A stretch of DNA of 63,337 nt, taken from assembly GCF_016793705.1 (NCBI RefSeq), contig NZ_JAEULO010000067.1:1-63337 (forward strand), in the 5' to 3' direction. Source of the stretch: Tabrizicola sp. Lineage in GTDB: Bacteria > Pseudomonadota > Alphaproteobacteria > Rhodobacterales > Rhodobacteraceae. Shown here in pieces: positions 54,490 to 62,007 of the stretch (the first letter of the stretch is position 1; every line of letters starts with the position of its first letter). The position numbers were made by a program, and so were the translations under genes. Under the pieces are notes generated by a model. That model did no database searches. It was not told where the DNA came from and saw only the letters and a program-made list of their open reading frames with translations.

Positions 54490-55947
54490 TCACCCGCCCG
54501 AGAAAAGCCCCGCGTGGGCCCGTCGCAGCTCGGCCTTCTGGACCTTCCCCATCGCATTCCTCGGAAGCTCCTCCAGCACCAGCACCCGCTTCGGTATCTT
54601 GAACCCCGCCAGCCGCTCCCGCAGCGCCTCCCGGACCGCAGCCTCTTCCACCGACCCCACCACGCAAGCCACCACCGCCTCACCGAAGTCCGGGTGCGGC
54701 ACCCCGATCACCGCCGATGCGGCGACCCCCGGCAGATCGTCCAGCGCCGCCTCCACCTCCGCCGGGTAGACGTTCAGCCCGCCGGTGATCACCAGATCCT
54801 TGGCCCGGCCGAGGATCGAGAGATACCCCTCCCCGTCGAAGGCCCCCATGTCCCCGGTGACGAACCAGCCCTCCCGGAACTCCTCCGCCGTCTTCTCCGG
54901 CAGCCGCCAGTAGCCCTTGAAAACGTTCGGCCCCCTCACCTCGATCGCCCCCGCCTCGCCCGGCGGCAGCACCCCCTCCGGCCCCGCGATCCGCACCTCC
55001 ACCCCCGGCAGCGGCATGCCGACGGTGCCGGCCTTCCGCGCGCCCTGATAGGGGTTCGAGGTGATCATGTTGGTCTCGGTCATCCCGTAGCGTTCCAGGA
55101 TCGCATGACCGGTCCTCTCCTTCCACTCCGCGTGGGTGGCGGGAGAAAGCGGCGCGGAGCCGGAGATGAAGAGGCGCACCCCGGCGCAGACCTCACCCGT
55201 CAGGCCGGGGTCGGAAAGGAGGCGGGTGTAGAAGGTGGGGACGCCCATCATCACCGTGGCCCGCGGCAGAGCCTCCAGCACGGCGGCGGGCTGGAAGGCG
55301 CGGTGGAAGATCATGCTGGCTCCGGAATAGAGGACGCAGTTGGTGGCCACGAAAAGCCCGTGGGTATGGAAGACCGGCAGGGCATGGAGGAGGACGTCGC
55401 CCCCGGTGAACCGCCAAAGCCCGACCAGCGCCTCGGCGTTCGAGGCGAGGTTTTCCCGGCTCAGCATCACCCCTTTCGACCGCCCCGTGGTGCCCGAGGT
55501 GTAGAGGATCGCGGCGAGGTCGTCGGGACCGTGGGCGGGGTCGGCAAAGTCCGCGCCTTGCCCCTCGGCCAGCGCCAGAAGCTCCGGCAGCGCCATCACC
55601 CGCGCGTTCAGGGCGGCAAGGCCTGCCACCCGCTCGGGGTCCGCCACGGCCAGGGCGGGCTCGGCGTCGGTCAGGAAATGCGCGGTCTCGGCCACGGTGT
55701 AGCCGGGGTTGACCGGCAGGAAGACGACACCTGCGCGCAGGCAGGCGAGGTAGAGCGAGAGCACCGCCTCGCATTTCTCCACCTGGAGGAGCAGACGGTC
55801 GCCCTTCCGGAGCCCCAGCGAAAGGAGCGCATTCGCCAGCCGCCCGGTTTCAGCCAGCAACCCGGCATAGGTCAGGCCCCCCGTGATCCAGACCCGGTCC
55901 GGATCGGCTGCCATCTCTTTCAGCTTCGCGATGACATCGGTGCTCAT
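54490..55947 (-). CDS. matB: Malonate-CoA ligase
   Basis: 485 residues of the AMP-forming family. P-loop LYTSGTTGRSKGVMLS; MatB-specific LPVFHTHGLFVATN and TVMMGVPTFYTRLL; LFISGSAPLSPATHAEW; ERYGMTETNM; TGDMGAFDGEGY; LVITGGLNVYPAEVE; and the catalytic Lys in PRNAMGKVQK. MatB makes malonyl-CoA (or methylmalonyl-CoA) from the free acid, ATP and CoA. It is alone, without a malonate transporter or decarboxylase. The start is 55947 (MSTDVIAKL) rather than 55980. Confidence 0.93.
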   Translation of the reverse strand: MSTDVIAKLKEMAADPDRVWITGGLTYAGLLAETGRLANALLSLGLRKGDRLLLQVEKCEAVLSLYLACLRAGVVFLPVNPGYTVAETAHFLTDAEPALAVADPERVAGLAALNARVMALPELLALAEGQGADFADPAHGPDDLAAILYTSGTTGRSKGVMLSRENLASNAEALVGLWRFTGGDVLLHALPVFHTHGLFVATNCVLYSGASMIFHRAFQPAAVLEALPRATVMMGVPTFYTRLLSDPGLTGEVCAGVRLFISGSAPLSPATHAEWKERTGHAILERYGMTETNMITSNPYQGARKAGTVGMPLPGVEVRIAGPEGVLPPGEAGAIEVRGPNVFKGYWRLPEKTAEEFREGWFVTGDMGAFDGEGYLSILGRAKDLVITGGLNVYPAEVEAALDDLPGVAASAVIGVPHPDFGEAVVACVVGSVEEAAVREALRERLAGFKIPKRVLVLEELPRNAMGKVQKAELRRAHAGLFSGG

Positions 55948-56004
55948 GCGCTTCTCCCCTTGCCCGCGCCATTTACCCAAGCGCCGGGGAGAAGAGCAAC
56001 CGGA

Positions 56005-56757
56005 TCAGGCGCGGATCACCTTGGGCGGGGTCACGGCAAGGCGGAACTCGGCCTCCACCGCCTCGGCGCCATGGACACGCCCGAGCTTCACCAGCTCGAA
56101 GCGGACGCGGGCGATCTCGCGGTAGTAGGAGAGGAAGGCGGCGTTCAGCGCGGCGCCGGAGACCGCACCGATCACCGGGACGGCCTGCGCAGCCAGCTTC
56201 TGGCCCAGCACGGCGGCGAGCCTCGGGGCAATGGTGCGGATCAGGTTCTGCGCCGTCGAGCCGGTCAGCGCCAGGCGCGAGGCGAGGAAGGAGGTGTTGA
56301 CCCCGTCATCCTGCGCCAGCGGGCTGCCGGCGGCGAAGACCTGAAGGCATTCGGCGCGGACCCAGTCCTCGTCGGGGTCAAGACCCGCCTCGCGCGCCAC
56401 GCTGCGGATCGTGTTCAGGAACAGGGTCACGGTCACCGGCAGCTCAGCCACCGCCGTCGCCAGCCCCCCGGCCCCTCCCGCCGCGCCCGCCGCCACGGCG
56501 GCCATCATCGGCGCGCGGGTGCCAAGGTCGGGGGCGCGGGAGGCGATACCGTAGGAGGCCTCCAACGCCTGCGCCGTCAGCTTCTCCAACTGGTTTCGGA
56601 CACCCTGCGGCAAGGCGGAAAGCTGGTGTTCCAGCGTGCCGCCAAGGCGGTTCACCAGCCGGATCACCGGGCCGTTCGCGCGCTTGTAGCGGCGGGCGAG
56701 CGGGGCGATCTCGGCGGCAAGGTCGGCGGTAGAGGCAACGGGCAGGGTCTGGTCCAT
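56005..56757 (-). CDS. EcsC family protein
   Basis: 250 residues. An N-terminal helical part is followed by a Gly/Ala-rich hydrophobic hairpin (MAAVAAGAAGGAGGLATAVAELPVTVTLFLN) and FAAGSPL, then APRLAAVLGQKLAAQAVPVIGAVSGAALNAAFLSYYREIA split over two helices. This order matches the EcsC domain, whose role in Bacillus is linked to an ABC exporter; here no transporter is near. ATG 56757; a TTG at 56763 is the alternative. Confidence 0.78.
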   Translation of the reverse strand: MDQTLPVASTADLAAEIAPLARRYKRANGPVIRLVNRLGGTLEHQLSALPQGVRNQLEKLTAQALEASYGIASRAPDLGTRAPMMAAVAAGAAGGAGGLATAVAELPVTVTLFLNTIRSVAREAGLDPDEDWVRAECLQVFAAGSPLAQDDGVNTSFLASRLALTGSTAQNLIRTIAPRLAAVLGQKLAAQAVPVIGAVSGAALNAAFLSYYREIARVRFELVKLGRVHGAEAVEAEFRLAVTPPKVIRA

Positions 56758-56797
56758 ACCCAAGGATATGGGACGCCTTGCGCCCCGCGCAATGGGA

Positions 56798-57283
56798 TCA
56801 GGTCGCCTTGGTCACGACCCCGGTCACGCCGTCCCACGACCCCGCCTTCAACTCCAGCCCCAGGATGCGGTCGGGGTTGGTGGGGGGCGGCATCTCCACC
56901 CCGCTCAGCTTCGTGAAGCCAAAGCGGGCGTAATAGGGCGCGTCGCCGACCAGCATCACGCGCTCCCAGCCCAGCCGCCGCGCTTCGCCCAGGCTTTCGT
57001 TGATGAGAAGCCCTCCCAGCCCCTCGCCCTGGTGGGTCGGGTGGACGGCGACGGGACCGAGGAGGAGGACGTCATGTTCGCCGATCAGCGCGGGCCAGTA
57101 GCGGATCACCGCCGCCAGCGCGCCGGTATCGTCGCGCAGCGTCAGGCACAGGGGGGCGACGGTCGGCACGCCGTCGCGCAGGCGGTAGGAGGACAGCGCG
57201 GTGCGGCCGGGGGCGAAACAGAGGTCGTAAAGGGCCTCGACCTCCCACCAGTCGTCTTCTGTCTCTTCCTCAAGCCGGTACAC
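56798..57283 (-). CDS. GNAT family N-acetyltransferase
   Basis: About 161 residues from a GTG at 57283 (start of VYRLEEETEDDWWEVE); the frame reaches 57397 but the extra residues are Arg-rich and overlap the divergent promoter. GNAT motif A is VLLLGPVAVHPTHQGEGLGGLL; then RLGWERVMLVGDAPYYARFGF and a C-terminal domain. It likely acetylates an amine with acetyl-CoA; substrate unknown. It is divergent from the flavin reductase gene. Confidence 0.85.
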   Translation of the reverse strand: MYRLEEETEDDWWEVEALYDLCFAPGRTALSSYRLRDGVPTVAPLCLTLRDDTGALAAVIRYWPALIGEHDVLLLGPVAVHPTHQGEGLGGLLINESLGEARRLGWERVMLVGDAPYYARFGFTKLSGVEMPPPTNPDRILGLELKAGSWDGVTGVVTKAT

Positions 57284-57395
57284 GCCTGTGCTTTCCCCAC
57301 CTGTCTTTCGCCGCCGAATCCGCTGGCACCGGGCCGTAACATGGCGCAGGGTCACGATCAATTTGCGACGGGCAATTTGTGAAAAGGTCTGCCTC

Positions 57396-57977
57396 ATGTT
57401 CTACCGCCCCGCCGATGACCACGGGCTGCCGCACAGCCCCTTCTCGGCCATCGTCTCGCCCCGGCCGATCGGCTGGATTTCCACTCGCGCCGCAACCGGC
57501 GACAACCTTGCGCCCTATTCCTTCTTCAACGCCGTCGGCTACACCCCGCCGCAAGTGATGTTCGCGGGCGACTACCGCGACAGCATGATCAACGCGATGG
57601 AGAGCGGGGTCTTCGCGGTGAACATCGTGGCCGAAGCCGCGCTGGAGGTGATGAACGCCACCTCTGCCCGCTTCCCGCGCGGGACGGACGAGTTCCTCGC
57701 GGCGGGCGTGGCGAAGGCGGAATGCGTCGCCATCGACTGCCCGCGCGTGGCCGATGCGCCCGCGACGCTGGAATGCCGGGTGGTGAAGCTGGTCGACCTG
57801 ATCGGCCCGGAGCGGGTGCTGATCGGCGAGGTGGTGGGGGTGCATCTGCGCGACGACTGTCTGGTGGACGGGCGGCTGGACCCGGCGCGCTACAACCCGG
57901 CGGCGCGGCTTGGCTATCACGACTACACCTTCGTCCGCGAAGTGCGGGAATTGCGCCGCCCGAAGGACCCGGTCTGA
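57396..57977 (+). CDS. Flavin reductase-like domain protein
   Basis: 193 residues. MFYRPADDHGLPHSPFSAIVSPRPIGWIST, then NLAPYSFFNAVGYTPPQVMF and FAVNIVAEA show the FMN-binding split-barrel of the flavin reductase (DIM6/NTAB) group. Members pass electrons from NAD(P)H to FMN or serve oxygenases. The PACE-family gene starts one base after its stop. Start at 57396 is chosen because the conserved domain begins here. Confidence 0.86.
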   Translation: MFYRPADDHGLPHSPFSAIVSPRPIGWISTRAATGDNLAPYSFFNAVGYTPPQVMFAGDYRDSMINAMESGVFAVNIVAEAALEVMNATSARFPRGTDEFLAAGVAKAECVAIDCPRVADAPATLECRVVKLVDLIGPERVLIGEVVGVHLRDDCLVDGRLDPARYNPAARLGYHDYTFVREVRELRRPKDPV

Positions 57978-58397
57978 ATGACGCCCACCCGCCGCAAGAT
58001 CGTCTACGCCGTCAGTTTCGAGACGCTGGGCACGCTGGTGGCCTCGGTCGCGTTGATGCTCATGTCCGACGCAAGCGCCGGGTCGTCGCTGGTGCTGTCG
58101 ATCCTGACCGCAACCATCGCGCTGAGCTGGTCCTTCGTCTTCAACACCGTCTTCGAGGCCTGGGAGGCGCGACAGCCGGTCAAGGGCCGGTCGCTGAAAC
58201 GCCGGACCGCCCACGCGCTCATGTTCGAGGGCGGGCTGGTGCTGATCTGCATTCCGGTCATGGCCTGGTGGCTGCAGGTCGGCTATCTGGAGGCGCTGGT
58301 CTACGAGGCCGGGCTGATCGCCCTCTTCATCGCCTACACCTATGCCTTCACCTGGGGGTTCGACCGGGTGTTCGGCCTGCCTGCCTCGGCCAGGTAG
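57978..58397 (+). CDS. PACE family efflux protein
   Basis: 139 residues with four TM helices in two similar halves. TPTRRKIVYAVSFETLGT and RRTAHALMFEGGL carry the paired Arg/His and FE motifs of the bacterial transmembrane pair domain. PACE proteins (AceI-like) export chlorhexidine and other biocides or polyamines by proton exchange. The ATG follows the stop of the flavin reductase gene directly, so both are co-translated. Confidence 0.85.
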   Translation: MTPTRRKIVYAVSFETLGTLVASVALMLMSDASAGSSLVLSILTATIALSWSFVFNTVFEAWEARQPVKGRSLKRRTAHALMFEGGLVLICIPVMAWWLQVGYLEALVYEAGLIALFIAYTYAFTWGFDRVFGLPASAR

Positions 58398-58471
58398 CGC
58401 TTGCACCCACGGCGGACATCTGTATAAGGCCGCATCCTTTCCGCTTATCCATGAACCGGCGATGCCTCTCG

Positions 58472-58504
58472 TGGACGGGCTGCGGGAAGGGGTTTCGCCC
58501 GTCC
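58472..58504 (+). promoter_or_regulatory. Leader hairpin upstream of rpsF
   Basis: GGACGGGC, a 16-nt loop, then GCCCGTCC, 31 bp before the rpsF ATG, without a T-tract. It could be part of an autoregulatory leader bound by S6:S18, known for other rpsF genes. I could not confirm that consensus. Confidence 0.35.
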
Positions 58505-58535
58505 TATGAAGCCGCCCCGAAACGAAGGAACGCAC

Positions 58536-58994
58536 ATGCCGCTTTACGAGCATGTCTTCATCGCGCGTCAGGACCTGTCCAACGCGCAAGCCGAAGGCCT
58601 TATCGAACATTTCTCCACGGTCCTCTCGGACAACGGCGGCAAGGTCGTCGAGAACGAGTACTGGGGCGTCAAGACGATGGCCTACAAGATCAACAAGAAC
58701 CGCAAGGGCCACTATGCCTTCCTGAAGTCGGACGCGCCCGCCGCGGCCGTGCAGGAGATGGAACGCCTGATGCGGCTCCATGACGACGTGATGCGCGTGC
58801 TGACCATCAAGGTCGACAAGCATGCCGAAGGCGTCTCGGTCCAGATGCAGAAGCGCGACGAGCGTGACCGCGATGGCGAGCGTTCGGATCGTGGCGACCG
58901 CGGCGGTTTCGGCGGTGAGCGCCGTGAGCGTCCGTCGTTCGGCGACCGTCCCGACCGTGGCGACCGCCCGTCGTTCGGCGCCCCGCGTCGTTGA
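58536..58994 (+). CDS. rpsF: Ribosomal protein bS6
   Basis: 152 residues. MPLYEHVFIARQDLSNAQ is the S6 start; YWGVKTMAYKINKNRKGHY is the core strand pair that contacts S18 and 16S rRNA. After about residue 100 comes a charged, Arg/Asp/Gly-rich tail with repeated RPSFG-x-R blocks (RERPSFGDRPDRGDRPSFG). The tail is longer than in E. coli and probably disordered. It leads rpsF-rpsR-rplI. Confidence 0.97.
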   Translation: MPLYEHVFIARQDLSNAQAEGLIEHFSTVLSDNGGKVVENEYWGVKTMAYKINKNRKGHYAFLKSDAPAAAVQEMERLMRLHDDVMRVLTIKVDKHAEGVSVQMQKRDERDRDGERSDRGDRGGFGGERRERPSFGDRPDRGDRPSFGAPRR

Positions 58995-59016
58995 TCTGTA
59001 GATAAGGACATCCAAA

Positions 59017-59244
59017 ATGGCGAACAAACCGTTTTTCCGCCGCCGCAAGGTCTGCCCCTTCTCGGGCGACAACGCTCCGGCGATCGACTACAAGGACACC
59101 CGTCTTCTGCAGCGCTACATCTCCGAGCGCGGCAAGATCGTCCCGTCCCGCATCACCGCAGTCTCGGCGAAGAAGCAGCGTGAACTGGCCCAGGCCATCA
59201 AGCGCGCCCGCTTCCTGGCCCTGCTGCCCTATGCCGTGAAATAA
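59017..59244 (+). CDS. rpsR: Ribosomal protein bS18
   Basis: 75 residues, normal length. [55 protein letters not shown] and [10 protein letters not shown] are all conserved. It pairs with S6 on the 30S platform. 22 bp after rpsF and 12 bp before rplI, within one operon. Confidence 0.98.
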   Translation: MANKPFFRRRKVCPFSGDNAPAIDYKDTRLLQRYISERGKIVPSRITAVSAKKQRELAQAIKRARFLALLPYAVK

Positions 59245-59256
59245 GGAGCGACGCAC

Positions 59257-59826
59257 ATGCAAGTCATCCTTCTGGAACGTGTGGCCAAGCTTGGCCAGAT
59301 GGGCGAGGTCGTGAACGTCAAGGACGGCTACGCCCGCAACTTCCTTCTGCCGCAGGGCAAGGCCCTTCGCGCGAACGACGCCAACATCAAGTCGTTCGAG
59401 GTGAAGAAGGCACAGCTGGAAGCCACCAACCTGGAAACCCGCAAGGAAGCCGAAGCTGTCGGCGCCAAGCTGGACGGCCAGGTCTTCGTGGTGATCCGTT
59501 CGGCCTCTGACGCCGGCGCGCTGTATGGTTCGGTCACGCCGCGCGATGCGGCCGAAGCCGCGACCGAGGCGGGCTTCACCGTCCATCGCGGCCAGATCGT
59601 GCTGGACCGCCCGATCAAGGACCTGGGTCTGCACACCGTCTCGGTGTCGCTGCACCCGGAAGTCGCGGTGAAGATCAAGCTGAACGTCGCCCGTTCGGTC
59701 GAAGAGGCCGAGCTGCAGGCATCGGGCAAGTCGATCCAGGAACTCGCCGCCGAAGCGGAAGCCCAGGCCGAGTTCGAGATCGCCGAGCTGTTCGACGAAG
59801 TCGGAGCAGCTGCGTCGGAAGAATAA
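59257..59826 (+). CDS. rplI: Ribosomal protein bL9
   Basis: 189 residues. N-terminal domain [35 protein letters not shown]; the linking helix; then the C-terminal domain with [13 protein letters not shown] and [15 protein letters not shown] Glu/Ala-rich tail of about 40 residues after position 150 is longer than in E. coli. It binds 23S rRNA near L1. A terminator follows. Confidence 0.97.
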   Translation: MQVILLERVAKLGQMGEVVNVKDGYARNFLLPQGKALRANDANIKSFEVKKAQLEATNLETRKEAEAVGAKLDGQVFVVIRSASDAGALYGSVTPRDAAEAATEAGFTVHRGQIVLDRPIKDLGLHTVSVSLHPEVAVKIKLNVARSVEEAELQASGKSIQELAAEAEAQAEFEIAELFDEVGAAASEE

Positions 59827-59851
59827 GCCTTTCCCGTCAGGGATTTGCGAA

Positions 59852-59885
59852 GCCGCGTCCGGGTGATCGGGCGCGGTTTTTTCTT
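59852..59885 (+). terminator. Intrinsic terminator after rplI
   Basis: CCGCG(T)CC, loop, GG(G)CGCGG followed by TTTTTTC, 25 bp after the rplI stop. Confidence 0.85.
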
Positions 59886-59889
59886 TGGG

Positions 59890-59965
59890 CACCTGATGTT
59901 CAACAAAGTTGACTTTTGTTGCACATCAGGTGATGTTCTACAAAAGAAAGAACTGTAGAACATCA
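59890..59965 (+). promoter_or_regulatory. Duplicated dyad operator and promoter of the nucleotidyltransferase gene
   Basis: Four copies of TGATGTKCWACA form two dyads, each 12-11-12 bp: half-sites at 59894-59905, 59917-59928 (inverted), 59931-59942 and 59954-59965 (inverted). The second dyad is perfect and its last base is the A of the ATG. TTGACT (59909-59914), a 17-bp gap and GATGTT (59932-59937) may be the -35 and -10. Confidence 0.7.
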
Positions 59966-60978
59966 TGCAATATCACAGTGCCACAGCTCAAGCCGCCTAC
60001 CACGACCTGCGCCGGTCCCTGATGGATGATCAGGTTGCCGGGATCCGCGGCACGCCGAAACGGGAAGAGCGCAAGGGCCGCAGATACTGGTACGACACCT
60101 ATCGTATCGGCGATCAGGTGAAGAAAGCCTATATCGGCGAGGACACCCCTGAAATGGCGGCCCGGATCGAGAACCATCTCCGCCTGGCTCAGGATGCCAA
60201 GCTGCGCGCCGAGGCCCGGACGCGGCTGGTTCGCATATTGCGCGCCGAGGGGTTTCTGCCTGTCGATGGGGCTTCCGGCCGCCTTTACAGCACGCTGGCA
60301 CGAACCGGCGTGTTCCGGTTGGGCGGCACGGTTGTCGGTACGCATGCCTTCCGGCACTACGAAGGCGAGCTGGGCATCCGCCTTGCCCAGGACGAGGTTG
60401 CCCAGACCAACGATCTCGACATTGCGCAGTTCGAACGCCTCTCCCTGGCACTTGGCGACCATGTCGAGGAGCCCTTGGCAAACACCTTTGCAGAACTGGA
60501 CTTTGCTCCGGTTCCCTCGCTGTCCGGAACCGCCGTCTGGAAATGGCGTCAAACCCGGACCGACACCTACGTGGAATTCCTGACGCCGTCCTTTCGCCCC
60601 GAGGAAGACATCCGCGACCTGCCCGCCCTGGGAGTGTCGGCCCAGTCCCTGCATTTCCTGAACTACCTGATCGCCGAACCGATCAACGCGGCCGCGCTCT
60701 ACCGATCTGGTGTCCTCATCCAGGTGCCTCGCCCCGAACGCTACGCGATCCACAAACTCATCATTGCGGATCGCCGGCGCGCCGGTCCCGACCAGCTGAA
60801 ATCGCGGAAAGACCGCGCGCAGGCGGCGCTTCTGATCGAGGCCTTGGCCGAGGACCGCCCGGACGAGCTGCGCGAGGCCTATGGGGATGCGATGGAGCGC
60901 GGGCCGCAATGGCGGGCGCATATCGCGGCGACGCTGAAGCGGATGCCCGAGACCGCCGCAAAGCTTGCCGCACTCTGA
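59965..60978 (+). CDS. Nucleotidyltransferase-fold protein (GSU2403/COG5397-like)
   Basis: 337 residues. A basic N-terminal part (TPKREERKGRRYWYDTYRIG) is followed at about 110-155 by FRLGGTVVGTHAFRHYEGELG and QTNDLDIAQF, a nucleotidyltransferase-type G[GT]-x and DxD pair (NTP_transf_8-like, from memory). The rest is helical, with basic blocks (RPERYAIHKLIIADRR). Substrate unknown; relatives include orphan MNT-like or toxin-like proteins. GC (68% in a sampled line) matches the genome. The duplicated dyad at its start points to tight control. Confidence 0.65.
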   Translation: MQYHSATAQAAYHDLRRSLMDDQVAGIRGTPKREERKGRRYWYDTYRIGDQVKKAYIGEDTPEMAARIENHLRLAQDAKLRAEARTRLVRILRAEGFLPVDGASGRLYSTLARTGVFRLGGTVVGTHAFRHYEGELGIRLAQDEVAQTNDLDIAQFERLSLALGDHVEEPLANTFAELDFAPVPSLSGTAVWKWRQTRTDTYVEFLTPSFRPEEDIRDLPALGVSAQSLHFLNYLIAEPINAAALYRSGVLIQVPRPERYAIHKLIIADRRRAGPDQLKSRKDRAQAALLIEALAEDRPDELREAYGDAMERGPQWRAHIAATLKRMPETAAKLAAL

Positions 60979-61035
60979 CCAGCCGCTGTCGGCGGCGGGA
61001 TAGCCACCGGCCTTGGCGCGGATAGCGTGGCGGGC

Positions 61036-61980
61036 ATGCAGATGACAGCCACCAGTCGCGGTATCCTTGCCCTTGTCGTGGGGATCGCCGTCTTTTCCTT
61101 GCAGGACGTGATCCTGAAGCTCCTGTCCGGCGACTACCCGCTGTATCAGGCGATGATCATCCGCAGCCTGACCGCCGTTCCGCTGCTCCTCATCATCGTC
61201 CGGGTCCTTGACGGTCGCCTGACCACGATCACCACGCCGAACTGGGGCTGGATGCTGGCGCGGGGCTTCCTGAACTTCGTTGCCTATACCGCCTATTACC
61301 TTGGATTGGCGGCGATGCCGATGGCGGATACGGTGGCGCTGTTCTTCACCGCCCCCCTGTTCATCACCCTCTTCGCGGCCTTCTTCTTCAAGGAGCGGAT
61401 CGGACCGACCAACCTCTTTGCCCTGTTGGCCGGATTTGCGGGCATGCTGATGATCTTCAACCCCAGCGACAGCGTCTTCGACCCTGCCGCACTGCTGCCG
61501 GTCATCGGCGCGTTTGGCTATGCCCTGACCCAGCTGGCGACCCGCATCCTCGGCCGGACCGAGACGGCGGCAGCGATGACCTTCTGGGGCAACCTGACCT
61601 TTCTGGCCAGCGCGCTGGCGCTTGCGGCCGTCTTCGGCTCGGGCGCCTATGCCGGAGCGAGCCATCCCTCGCTGGCCTTCCTGACCCGGGGCTGGCAGGA
61701 GATGCCCCTGCGCGACCTCTTGTTGTTCATGTCCTGCGGGGTCATCGCCTCGATCGGCCTGTCGCTTCTGACCTACGCCTACCGCGTCGCGCCTTCCTCC
61801 TCGGTCGCACCCTTCGAATACAGCTTCATCATCTGGGGCGTGCTCTGGGGCTGGCTGTTCTGGTCGCAGCTTCCCACAACCCTGGCCTGGGCGGGAATCG
61901 GGCTGCTGATCGGGGCGGGGCTGATGGTGATCCGGGTGGAAGCGCAGAACGAAAAGGCCGCGCCCGAAGGCGCGGCCTGA
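61036..61980 (+). CDS. EamA/DMT family transporter
   Basis: 314 residues with ten TM helices in two EamA repeats (ILALVVGIAVFSLQDVILKLL ... TAYYLGLAAMPMADTVALFF; second half from LPVIGAFGYALTQLATRIL to APFEYSFIIWGVLWGW). It probably exports a small metabolite or amino acid; substrate unknown. ATG 61036 chosen; ATG 61042 also possible. Its 3' end contains the tig terminator of the other strand. Confidence 0.88.
   Translation: MQMTATSRGILALVVGIAVFSLQDVILKLLSGDYPLYQAMIIRSLTAVPLLLIIVRVLDGRLTTITTPNWGWMLARGFLNFVAYTAYYLGLAAMPMADTVALFFTAPLFITLFAAFFFKERIGPTNLFALLAGFAGMLMIFNPSDSVFDPAALLPVIGAFGYALTQLATRILGRTETAAAMTFWGNLTFLASALALAAVFGSGAYAGASHPSLAFLTRGWQEMPLRDLLLFMSCGVIASIGLSLLTYAYRVAPSSSVAPFEYSFIIWGVLWGWLFWSQLPTTLAWAGIGLLIGAGLMVIRVEAQNEKAAPEGAA
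61951..61978 (-). terminator. tig terminator inside the DMT gene 3' end
   Basis: On the minus strand AGGCCGCGCC-TTCG-GGCGCGGCCT-TTTCGTT: a 10-bp stem with a C(UUCG)G loop and T-run. It lies 30 bp past the tig stop and within the last codons of the convergent transporter gene. Confidence 0.85.
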
Positions 61981-62007
61981 TCTTCCCTGCCGGACCTGAC
62001 CGGCCTC

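Noticed and set aside
58441-58460. DnaA-box-like TTATCCATG upstream of rpsF
   Set aside because: Single imperfect match, no cluster, no dnaA/dnaN or AT-rich unwinding region, so no origin is called.
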